From assembly GCA_017312345.1 (NCBI GenBank), contig BLAA01000004.1:1-64000 (forward strand): a DNA stretch of 64,000 nucleotides. Direction: 5' to 3'. Source of the stretch: Candidatus Denitrolinea symbiosum (GTDB lineage: Bacteria; Chloroflexota; Anaerolineae; Anaerolineales; Villigracilaceae). A program made the position numbers and the translations under genes. Numbering within the stretch: the first letter of the stretch is position 1; each line of letters begins with the position of its first letter. The notes beneath the pieces are model-generated. The model made no database searches and had not been told where the DNA came from. It saw only the letters and a program-made list of their open reading frames with translations. Below, one piece after another: positions 51,641 to 58,823 of the stretch.

Positions 51641-51928
51641 ATGAATCGACCTGCGCCATCGTCCAACAGGGCGTTTAACACTGCGCTGACGACCGTCATC
51701 GTACAGGTTGGCTGCCTAACTCCCATTATCATTCTGGGATTTTTGTTTCTTGGGCAATGGCTCGACCGTCAGTTCAACGCCGGCCCGTGGTTTACCGTCG
51801 CCTTTATCCTGGGCGCGATGCCGGTTTCGGTCATCGTCCTGTTTTTGATCGTCAATTCCGCGACCAGGCGGTTGAAGTCTGAAAAGAAATCTGAAATTTC
51901 TCCAAAGGAGGATAGCGCTAGTGGCTGA
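51641..51928 (+). CDS. AtpZ/AtpI-like membrane protein
   Basis: This 95-residue protein has two hydrophobic helices (VIVQVGCLTPIIILGFLFLGQWLD and WFTVAFILGAMPVSVIVLFLIV) with a Gly-containing turn and a basic, acidic-ended tail. Position and form match the small AtpZ/AtpI family proteins that precede Fo genes and assist c-ring assembly or Mg/Ca entry. No Shine-Dalgarno sequence is present. It overlaps atpB by eight bases. Confidence 0.75.
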   Translation: MNRPAPSSNRAFNTALTTVIVQVGCLTPIIILGFLFLGQWLDRQFNAGPWFTVAFILGAMPVSVIVLFLIVNSATRRLKSEKKSEISPKEDSASG

Positions 51929-52892
51929 GAAAAAGAAACAAAGGACGTGGGGCCGTTGGGTGGTGCTGGCCGCCATTGTGGTCGGCAGTTACCTCTTCTT
52001 TGTGGCAAAAGTTCCCTACATCATGCCCGGGGTCTTTCTCCCGGCAGAGACCGTTTTCCACATTGGCGGTTTTCCCATCACGAATACCTTGATCGCCCTG
52101 TTCTTCGTGGACGTGATCGTTCTGCTCCTCGCGCTGAGCGTTCGCGGCGCGGTTGCCAGCGGCAGACAGGTCCTCTCCGGCGTCGCCAACGCGATCGAAG
52201 CCCTGGTGGACCTGTTGTACGGCATGTCTGAAGGGACGATGGGCAAGTGGTCCAAATCCATCTTCCCGTGGTTTGTCAGCATCATGCTGGTTGTGCTTGT
52301 CGCCAACTGGATGGAGCTGCTGCCCGGCGTGGAAACGATCGGCCTGATCGAGTCGCACGGCGCGCACGCCGACTATATCGCGAAGCCGGTCGGTCCTGTG
52401 ACCGGCATCTTCAAGGCCGAAGGCGCGGCGGACGCGGCGGAAAAAGTTGCGTTCGTCCCCTTCCTGCGCCCCGTCTCCACCGACCTGAACTTTACGCTGG
52501 CCCTGGCCCTGGTGGCGGTGGTGATGGTGCAAGTCTTCGGCATCCGCTCGCAAGGGATGGCGTACTTCGCCAAATTCTGGAACACCAAAACCATGTTCTC
52601 CAAGCCCATCTTCGGCGTCATAGATTTCGGCGTGGGCCTCCTGGAGATCATCTCCGAATTCTCGAAGATCCTCTCGTTCGCCTTCCGTCTCTTCGGAAAC
52701 ATCTTCGCGGGTTCGGTCCTGCTGTTCGTCATCGGCTCGCTCGTGCCGGTGTTCGCGCAGTCCATTTTCTACCTGCTTGAATTCTTCGTGGGCGCGATCC
52801 AGGCTTTTGTGTTCGGCCTCCTGGCGATCACCTTCATGTCGCAGGCCACACAGGGTCACGGCGGCGAAGGCCACGAAGAAGCGCACGCGTAA
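51921..52892 (+). CDS. atpB: ATP synthase subunit a
   Basis: Subunit a (323 residues) forms the proton half channels. The essential Arg is in the segment SFAFRLFGNIFAGSVLLFVIG, and the C-terminal helix (FFVGAIQAFVFGLLAITFMSQA) is typical. The protein is longer than usual because of a hydrophilic insert near residues 150-190 (GPVTGIFKAEGAADAAEKV). It uses a GTG start after AAAGGAGGATAGCGCTA. Confidence 0.95.
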   Translation: MAEKKKQRTWGRWVVLAAIVVGSYLFFVAKVPYIMPGVFLPAETVFHIGGFPITNTLIALFFVDVIVLLLALSVRGAVASGRQVLSGVANAIEALVDLLYGMSEGTMGKWSKSIFPWFVSIMLVVLVANWMELLPGVETIGLIESHGAHADYIAKPVGPVTGIFKAEGAADAAEKVAFVPFLRPVSTDLNFTLALALVAVVMVQVFGIRSQGMAYFAKFWNTKTMFSKPIFGVIDFGVGLLEIISEFSKILSFAFRLFGNIFAGSVLLFVIGSLVPVFAQSIFYLLEFFVGAIQAFVFGLLAITFMSQATQGHGGEGHEEAHA

Positions 52893-52951
52893 ATTTCGGG
52901 CGGAAGCCCGGGAAAACACCTATTTCTAGAGGCGGTTCCCCCGCCCGAAAT
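52893..52951 (+). promoter_or_regulatory. Long-range inverted repeat between atpB and atpE
   Basis: ATTTCGGGCGG (52893-52903) and CCGCCCGAAAT (52941-52951) are perfect 11-base complements. The folded leader would sit just before the AACGGAGG ribosome binding site of atpE and could raise or protect expression of the c subunit, which is needed in many copies. Confidence 0.55.
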
Positions 52952-52966
52952 CCAACGGAGGTTCTG

Positions 52967-53218
52967 ATGGAAGTCACTGCTGCATATATTCTTGGTAAGT
53001 TGATCGGGGCCGGTCTGGCCATGATCGGCGCGATCGGCGCGGGCGCGGGCATCGGTATCGTTGCCAGCGGCGCGGTCCAGGCGATGGGGCGAAATCCCGA
53101 CGCCACCGGCACGGTCCAGACCAACATGATCCTCGGCATCGCCTTTGCCGAAGCGGTCGCCATTTACTGTCTGGTGGTTGCCCTGCTCATCCTCTTCGCC
53201 ATTCCCATGCCCGTGTAA
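52967..53218 (+). CDS. atpE: ATP synthase subunit c
   Basis: Subunit c (83 residues) forms the rotor ring. It is a two-helix hairpin with a Gly-rich first helix (AMIGAIGAGAGIGIVASGAVQAMGRNPDA) and the ion-binding Glu in the second helix (GIAFAEAVAIYCLVVAL). The first helix lacks the Gln typical of sodium-binding rings, so the ring is probably proton-specific. Confidence 0.97.
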   Translation: MEVTAAYILGKLIGAGLAMIGAIGAGAGIGIVASGAVQAMGRNPDATGTVQTNMILGIAFAEAVAIYCLVVALLILFAIPMPV

Positions 53219-53233
53219 TAGAAGGAGGTTATT

Positions 53234-53968
53234 GTGGAAGCGCTGGGTATCAACCCTGGATTTTTACTCATCCAGATCATTAACCTGATCATCGCCTACG
53301 TGGTGATCGCCAAATGGATCGTCGGTCCCATCATGGGACTGCTCGAGAAACGCCGCCAGACCATCGCGCAAGGGCTGGAAGACGCCCGCGTGGCCGCTGA
53401 AGCGCGCGCCAACGCCGAAAAAGAGGCCGCTAAAGTAATGGCCGAAGCCCAGGCCGAATCGGGCAGAATCGTCCGTGAAGCCACCGAGCGCGCCGCCTCG
53501 GCCGCAAAGGAAGTGAGATCCGCCGCCGACGCCGAAGCCGCCAAGGCGCGAGACGCCGCGCTGGCTGAGGTCGAGGGCGAACGAAACCGCATCCTCGGCG
53601 ATCTGCGCGGACAGGTCGCGGCCCTCTCCATCGCCGCCGCGCAGAAACTGGTCGGCGAAGCCCTGGACGAAAAGCGCCAGCACGCCCTGATCAACGAGTT
53701 CTTCTCGGGCCTCAAAAGCGGCAAGGTGGTCGTCCTCGACGGCGCCGACTTCAAGGGCGATTCCGCCGAAGTCACCAGCGCGCTGCCGCTTACCGGCGAC
53801 GAGGAAGCCGTCGTCAAAAAAGACGTGCTGACCAAAGTCGGCGCGCAAGCCGTCACCTTCCGCGTCGATCCCTCCATCCTCGGCGGCCTCGTCATCAGAG
53901 TCGGAGACAAGGTCGTGGACGGCTCGGTGGCCGGCAAGCTCGAAGGCCTGCGTTCGAACTTGAAGTAA
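53234..53968 (+). CDS. atpF: ATP synthase b subunit fused to delta C-terminal domain
   Basis: This 244-residue protein starts as a normal b subunit: an N-terminal membrane helix (LLIQIINLIIAYVVIAKWIV) and a long Ala/Glu/Arg coiled coil to about residue 160. Residues 165-244 then match the C-terminal domain of the delta subunit, with the end VDPSILGGLVIRVGDKVVDGSVAGKLEGLR. The N-terminal helical domain of delta, which normally binds alpha, is not present. It starts with GTG after AAGGAGGTTATT. No separate atpH and no F1 genes (atpA, G, D, C) follow in this window. Confidence 0.9.
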   Translation: MEALGINPGFLLIQIINLIIAYVVIAKWIVGPIMGLLEKRRQTIAQGLEDARVAAEARANAEKEAAKVMAEAQAESGRIVREATERAASAAKEVRSAADAEAAKARDAALAEVEGERNRILGDLRGQVAALSIAAAQKLVGEALDEKRQHALINEFFSGLKSGKVVVLDGADFKGDSAEVTSALPLTGDEEAVVKKDVLTKVGAQAVTFRVDPSILGGLVIRVGDKVVDGSVAGKLEGLRSNLK

Positions 53969-53973
53969 ATCCA

Positions 53974-54001
53974 TTGATTGTCGAGAGGGTTTTGGTACAA
54001 T
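53974..54001 (+). promoter_or_regulatory. murE promoter inside the atp terminator
   Basis: TTGATT (53974-53979) and the extended -10 TGGTACAAT (53993-54001) are spaced by 16 bases. The -10 box occupies the 3' end of the left arm and the loop of the terminator hairpin, so the same bases end one operon and begin the next. Confidence 0.65.
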
Positions 54002-54017
54002 GACCAAAACCCTCTTT
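53984..54017 (+). terminator. atp operon terminator
   Basis: AGAGGGTTTTGGT and ACCAAAACCCTCT form a perfect 13-base stem with a six-base loop, followed by TTTCC. It lies 15 bases after the atpF stop. Confidence 0.8.
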
Positions 54018-54038
54018 CCATTTAAGAAACAACCGCTG

Positions 54039-54083
54039 CCCTGAGCCGAGCGAGGCGACGGCCGGGCGAAGTCGAAGGGCAGC
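54039..54083. repeat. GC-rich dispersed-repeat-like element
   Basis: The stretch GAGCCGAGCGAGGCGACGG then CGGGCGAAGTCGAAGGGCAG resembles dispersed intergenic elements of many environmental genomes. It lies in the murE leader. Only this one copy is in the window. Confidence 0.4.
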
Positions 54084-54096
54084 CAGGCAGGTTTGC

Positions 54097-55689
54097 ATGA
54101 CAAAAACTCTCGCGCAACTCTTCGTTGATTTCCCCTTCCCGCGCCCCGCAGACATTCCCGACGTCCCCATCACCGGCATCGCCATAGACAGCCGCGCGGT
54201 GAAACCCGGTAATCTCTTCGTGGCGATGAAAGGCGGGACGGTTGACGGTCACGGCTACATCGGGAAGGCTATCGCCAACGGCGCGGCCGCGGTGATTGGG
54301 GAATTGCCCGCCGCGCAATTCGACGCGCCGCGCTACGTCCGCCTCGACGACCCGCGCCGCGCCCTGACCTGGCTGGCGGCCGCGTTCTACGGTTGGCCGG
54401 CGCGGCGCCTGACGGTGATCGGCGTCACCGGCACCGACGGCAAGACGACCACCGCCAACCTGCTCTACCAGATCCTGCGGACGGCGGGCATCCAGGCCGG
54501 CATGGTCTCCACGGTCAACGCGGTGATCGGCGACGAGATTCTCGACACCGGCTTCCACGTCACCACGCCCGACGCGCACGACGTGCAAGCCTACCTCGCT
54601 AAAATGGCGGACGCGGGACTCACACACGTTATCCTCGAGACCACGTCGCACGGCTGGGCGCAGCATCGCGTGGATGCCTGTGAGTTCGATATCGGCATCG
54701 TCACCAACATCACCTGGGAACACATGGACCAGCACGGCGGCTACGAAAATTACCGCGCCGCCAAAGCGCGCCTGTTCGAAAGCCTGGAAAAGACCGGCCC
54801 GAAAGAACGGGGCAACCCGCGCCTGGCCGTGATCAACCGCGACGACCAGTCGTTCTATTTCCTGAACGAACTGATCAAAGGGAGAAAGTTGAGCTACGGC
54901 CTGCACGAAAGCGCGGATGTGCGCGCCGAAAACGCCCGCTATAGCTCGACTGGGATCAGGTTCTTCGTTGACGCCCGCAATCTCCACGTGGAAGTCAAAA
55001 GCGACTTGATCGGCGCATACAACGTCTCGAACTGCCTTGCCGCGTTCACGGGCGCGGTCTACGGCCTCGGCATTGACCCGCAGATCGCCGCGCAAGGGAT
55101 GACCTCCCTGCACGGCATCCCCGGGCGCATGGAGCGCATTGACCTCGGTCAGCCCTTCACCGCCATCGTGGATTTTGCCCACACGCCCAACGCGTTGAAG
55201 TCGGCGCTGGAGGCCGCCCGCGAAATGTTGAAAGAGGAAAGGGAAAGCCGGGGACGGGTCATTGTGACTTTTGGCTCGGCGGGCCTGCGCGACAAGGAGA
55301 AGCGCCGCATGATGGCCGAGACCTCGGCTGAACTGGCCGATCTCACCGTCCTCACCGCCGAAGATCCGCGCACCGAATCGCTGGAGGGAATCCTCGAGGA
55401 GATGGCGGCCGGCGCGCGGTCGCGCAGGGGACGCGACGGCGAAACGTTCTGGCGCGTGGCGGACCGCGGCGAGGCGATCCGCTTCGCGGTCAGGATGGCG
55501 CGGCCCGGCGACATCGTCCTCGCCTGCGGGAAGGGACACGAGCAGTCCATGTGCTTCGGCGCGACCGAGTATCCCTGGGACGACCGAACGGCGATGCGCG
55601 CCGCGTTGAGCGAATTGCTTGGCGTGGACGGCCCCAAGATGCCCTACCTCCCGACGCAGGACAAACCCGAAAGCGAGTGGATGGGGTAA
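54097..55689 (+). CDS. murE: UDP-N-acetylmuramyl-tripeptide synthetase
   Basis: MurE adds the third amino acid to UDP-MurNAc-dipeptide in peptidoglycan synthesis. The 530-residue product has the N-terminal UDP domain, the P-loop GVTGTDGKTTTANLL near residue 110, the ETTSHGWAQHR segment, and the C-terminal ligase domain (LHGIPGRMERI, VDFAHTPNAL, DIVLACGKGHE). The specificity motif region reads AEDPRTES rather than the DNPR of diaminopimelate enzymes, so the third residue cannot be assigned. It has its own promoter in the atp terminator. Confidence 0.92.
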   Translation: MTKTLAQLFVDFPFPRPADIPDVPITGIAIDSRAVKPGNLFVAMKGGTVDGHGYIGKAIANGAAAVIGELPAAQFDAPRYVRLDDPRRALTWLAAAFYGWPARRLTVIGVTGTDGKTTTANLLYQILRTAGIQAGMVSTVNAVIGDEILDTGFHVTTPDAHDVQAYLAKMADAGLTHVILETTSHGWAQHRVDACEFDIGIVTNITWEHMDQHGGYENYRAAKARLFESLEKTGPKERGNPRLAVINRDDQSFYFLNELIKGRKLSYGLHESADVRAENARYSSTGIRFFVDARNLHVEVKSDLIGAYNVSNCLAAFTGAVYGLGIDPQIAAQGMTSLHGIPGRMERIDLGQPFTAIVDFAHTPNALKSALEAAREMLKEERESRGRVIVTFGSAGLRDKEKRRMMAETSAELADLTVLTAEDPRTESLEGILEEMAAGARSRRGRDGETFWRVADRGEAIRFAVRMARPGDIVLACGKGHEQSMCFGATEYPWDDRTAMRAALSELLGVDGPKMPYLPTQDKPESEWMG

Positions 55690-55708
55690 ACAAGTCAACC
55701 ACCAAACT

Positions 55709-55768
55709 ACGTAACTCGTAACTCGTATCTCGTAACTCGTATCTTGTATCTTGTATCTCGTATCCTGC
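55709..55768. repeat. 7-bp period tract before the GNAT gene
   Basis: GTAACTC, GTAACTC, GTATCTC, GTAACTC, GTATCTT, GTATCTT, GTATCTC and GTATCCT follow at seven-base spacing. Unlike other tracts it is a direct array without a clear opposing arm. Confidence 0.9.
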
Positions 55769-55780
55769 AAGAAGGCATCA

Positions 55781-56359
55781 ATGATCCTCACCCCCGTAAC
55801 CCTGCTTGGTCAATTCGTCCGCCTCGAGCCGATGACCGAGGCTCACGTCCCCGCGCTGGCCGAAGTCGGCGTGGGACAGGACTTCTGGCATTTCATGTTG
55901 TACGGCGACATGAAGACCGAAGCCGATATGCGGAACTGGGTGAAGGATATTCTCTCGCGGAAGGGGGATTTGCCTTTTGTCGTCGTCCATCTTGCGTCGG
56001 GACGCGCGGCGGGCGCGACGCGCTACCTGAACGTTTCTCTCAAGGATCGCGGGCTGGAGATCGGCGGCACGTGGTACGGACCCGAGTTCCAGCGCACGGC
56101 GGTCAACACGGAGACGAAGTATCTTTTGCTGAAGCACGCTTTCGAGACGCTCGGCGCGATCCGCGTGCAGTTGAAGACTGACTCGCGCAACCTCCGCTCG
56201 CAGAAAGCCATCGAACGGATCGGCGGCGTAAAGGAGGGCGTGCTGCGCAACCACATGATCCTGCCGGATGGGACGATCCGCCATTCGGTCTATTATTCGA
56301 TTTTGGATTCGGAGTGGGAGGGGGTGAAGGCGCGTTTGGAAGGCATCCTGTACGGATGA
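55781..56359 (+). CDS. GNAT-family N-acetyltransferase
   Basis: This 192-residue protein resembles RimJ/RimL-type acetyltransferases: GQFVRLEPMTEAHVPALAEV at the start, GGTWYGPEFQRTAVNTETKYLLLKHAFETLGAIRVQLKTDSRNLRSQKAIERIGGVKEGVLR in the acetyl-CoA and substrate region. The substrate is unknown. The ATG at 55781 has AAGAAGG upstream; a longer frame would translate part of the heptamer tract. Confidence 0.88.
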   Translation: MILTPVTLLGQFVRLEPMTEAHVPALAEVGVGQDFWHFMLYGDMKTEADMRNWVKDILSRKGDLPFVVVHLASGRAAGATRYLNVSLKDRGLEIGGTWYGPEFQRTAVNTETKYLLLKHAFETLGAIRVQLKTDSRNLRSQKAIERIGGVKEGVLRNHMILPDGTIRHSVYYSILDSEWEGVKARLEGILYG

Positions 56360-56362
56360 CTG

Positions 56363-57301
56363 TTACGCGGCAACCGGGGGACGATCTTCCGCTTGTTTCG
56401 CGTCCGTCCGTTCGTGGATAAACTTTCCGATTTTTTCGATGGCCTGCCGCGCTTCGGGAAGGAGGCTGGCCGCGAACTGCCAGACGTGCTGCATTCCATC
56501 CCAGACTTCCAAAGTGACATCTACACCAGAAAGACGGGCATTTTCCGCCAGCCGCAGCGAATCGGACAGCAACACTTCGTCCGAGCCGACCTGGATGAGC
56601 AGGGGAGGCAGCCCCTCGAGTTTCGCGTAGACGGGGGAAGCGAGCGGCGTCTGCGGGCTGGCGTCTTTCAGGTACAGGCGGGCGGCTTCCCTCAGTTTCG
56701 GCCCGTTGATCATGTAATCTGACCGGGCGTTTTCCTGCCACGACTCGCCGCTGGCTGAAAGGTCCGTCCACGGGGAGAGGACGACCGCCGCGGCGGGCAT
56801 CGGGAGGCCGCGCTCGCGGAGGGTGGCCAGCAGGGCGACGCTTAATCCGCCGCCGGCCGAGTCGCCTGCGATGGCGGTCTGTTCGGGACGGATTCCCGAG
56901 TCGAGCAGCCATTGGTAGGCGGAGAGAGCGTCCAGCAGCGCGGCTGGGTAGGGATGTTCGGGCGCGAGGCGGTAGTCAATCGTCAACGCGCGAGCGCGGG
57001 CTGCGTAGGCGATGTTCGCCGCCAACGCGCGGTGCGAGCGTGTGGAGCCCGCGTTGTACGCGCCCCCGTGCAGGTACAGGATGACGCGCTCGCTTCCCGT
57101 CCCCGCGGGGATGACCCATTCGCCCGGCACGCCGTTCGCCAGCACGCCGATATGGTCAATGTGGATGATCGGGCGGACGACCTCGCCGGCCATCTCCAGG
57201 TTGGTGCGCGCTCTCTCGACGTCCATCGCGCCCAACTTGGGCGACAGGAAGTTTTTTGCGGATAACAACGACCTGAGAGTTCGCGCCTGCCAACTGAGCA
57301 T
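56363..57301 (-). CDS. Alpha/beta hydrolase, hormone-sensitive-lipase type
   Basis: This 312-residue esterase has the HGGA oxyanion motif (YLHGGAYNAG), the nucleophile elbow GDSAGGGLS, and a likely Asp (VGSDEVLL) and His (MQHVWQF) to complete the triad. No signal peptide is present, so it acts in the cytoplasm on short acyl esters. AAGGTGAAAAA precedes the ATG, and a TGC-TACCAT extended -10 lies further upstream. Confidence 0.9.
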   Translation of the reverse strand: MLSWQARTLRSLLSAKNFLSPKLGAMDVERARTNLEMAGEVVRPIIHIDHIGVLANGVPGEWVIPAGTGSERVILYLHGGAYNAGSTRSHRALAANIAYAARARALTIDYRLAPEHPYPAALLDALSAYQWLLDSGIRPEQTAIAGDSAGGGLSVALLATLRERGLPMPAAAVVLSPWTDLSASGESWQENARSDYMINGPKLREAARLYLKDASPQTPLASPVYAKLEGLPPLLIQVGSDEVLLSDSLRLAENARLSGVDVTLEVWDGMQHVWQFAASLLPEARQAIEKIGKFIHERTDAKQAEDRPPVAA

Positions 57302-57424
57302 TTTTTCACCTTGTGATTAAGATGGTAGCATGCCCAGGTATGAAGCGCGTAAGAATTAACTAAAGGTTGGCTTAAGAATTGACGTTACGCAATGCGGACG
57401 TTGGAGAGCCTTTTGAAATTCCAT

Positions 57425-57457
57425 TTCGGACACGGATTACACGGACAAACGCGGATT
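57425..57457. repeat. 9-bp period tract
   Basis: CGGACACGG, ATTACACGG, ACAAACGCGG-type units with an approximate nine-base spacing lie between the hydrolase and transporter genes. Similar tracts (ACACGGATT units) are common in environmental genomes. Confidence 0.55.
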
Positions 57458-57461
57458 TTTT

Positions 57462-58775
57462 CTAAGAAATCTGATCGTATTCGACGCCGAATTCGCGGCC
57501 TTGCGCGAGTCCGTCGCTTTCCAGATTTGGGGCGGGCGAAGGTTGGGGGGAATCCGCGCGGCGTGAGAGCAGGAAAAGCCCGAAGGCGCTGACCAGCCCG
57601 AGAGTCAACGCGCCCAGCCAGATGGCGCGCGGCGCGATGGCGTCGTTCAGGAATCCGCCGATGAGCGGGGCGGCGGTGCGGGCCAATCCCCAGCCGATCC
57701 AATACGCGGACATGTAGCGGCCGCGCAGGTGCGCAGGGGCGCGGTCGGCGACGTATTTGCTCGAAGTCGGGACGAGAGTCAGTTCGCCGAAGGTCAGGAT
57801 GACCATGCTCAGCCAGAATCCCCAGAAGCCGCTCATCAGCGCCACCGAGCCGACGCCCAGCGCGTAGATCAACATGCCGACCGCCACGACGGGCAGAGAC
57901 TTGTGTTTGCGCGTGACCTGGCTGACGGAGTATTGTACGAAGACGCACATCAGCGCGTTGGTGGTGGGAATCCAGCCGAAGTGATTTTCGGGCAGGCCGA
58001 AATTGAGTTTCGTGTAAACAGCCAGCAGAATCCACAGGATGCTCGGAGCGATCAAGCCCAGGCTGAGCAGGCCGACGAAGGCCATGTACGGTCCGTCGCG
58101 CAGGACGCGCGCGTATCCGCCGCGCGGCGCGGCTTCCGCGTTCGGTTGAAGCGTCGAGCTTTTGACGGCTTGCCTGTCCAAAGTCTCGCGGGCGCGGAAG
58201 AACAGGAGCAGGCTGTAAGCCAGGAATCCCATCGTCGCGCTCCAAAAGGTCAGGTGGTAGGAGCGCGTGGCGAGGAAGCCGCCCACGGCGGGCCCGAGGG
58301 CGAAGGCCGCGTTGTTGGCGATGCGGTTGATGGCGAAGGCTTCCGTCCGCTTTTCGGAGGGGACGAGGTCGGCCAGCATCGCGTCCGAGCCGACCTGATA
58401 GAGCGGGTTGGAAAGCCCCAGCGCGACCATCAGGAGGAGGAATTGCGGATAGGTTTCGGCGTAGAGCATGAAGAAGTACGTCAGGCCGGTCAGCGTCAGG
58501 CTGAGGTTCATCACCAGTTTGCGCCCGACTTTGTCGGCCAGCCAGCCCGCGACGAACGACGAGATCAGTCCCGTGCCGGCGTTGATCGAGACCAGCGCGG
58601 CCACGGTACTGAGCGGCAGGCTGAGTTTTTCGCTGACGTAAATGAGCAGGTACGGGCCGACCATGCTTCCGCCCGCCGTGGCGAGGACCAGCCCGGCGAT
58701 CATCAGCCAGTATTGCTGCGGATATTCTTTGTAGAGCGCGCGAAGCTTGTAGAGCATGGGAGGAAAGATTGACAT
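57462..58775 (-). CDS. MFS transporter
   Basis: This 437-residue protein has about twelve hydrophobic segments. Family features include AGWLADKVGRKLVMNL in the loop between helices 2 and 3 and a helix-8/9 loop (QVTRKHKSLPVV). It resembles multidrug exporters of the DHA1 type, but the substrate is unknown. The start at 58775 lies just after the pnp terminator; an internal ATG at 58757 (MLYKLRAL) is also possible, as neither has a clear ribosome binding site. Confidence 0.87.
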   Translation of the reverse strand: MSIFPPMLYKLRALYKEYPQQYWLMIAGLVLATAGGSMVGPYLLIYVSEKLSLPLSTVAALVSINAGTGLISSFVAGWLADKVGRKLVMNLSLTLTGLTYFFMLYAETYPQFLLLMVALGLSNPLYQVGSDAMLADLVPSEKRTEAFAINRIANNAAFALGPAVGGFLATRSYHLTFWSATMGFLAYSLLLFFRARETLDRQAVKSSTLQPNAEAAPRGGYARVLRDGPYMAFVGLLSLGLIAPSILWILLAVYTKLNFGLPENHFGWIPTTNALMCVFVQYSVSQVTRKHKSLPVVAVGMLIYALGVGSVALMSGFWGFWLSMVILTFGELTLVPTSSKYVADRAPAHLRGRYMSAYWIGWGLARTAAPLIGGFLNDAIAPRAIWLGALTLGLVSAFGLFLLSRRADSPQPSPAPNLESDGLAQGREFGVEYDQIS

Positions 58776-58779
58776 GAAA

Positions 58780-58805
58780 AGCGGACGAAGTTTCCTCCGT
58801 CCGCT
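58780..58805 (-). terminator. pnp terminator
   Basis: On the minus strand AGCGGACG and CGTCCGCT form the stem, followed by TTTTC. It lies 18 bases after the pnp stop and immediately before the transporter start. Confidence 0.8.
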
Positions 58806-58823
58806 CTACTTACCGTTTGTCAA

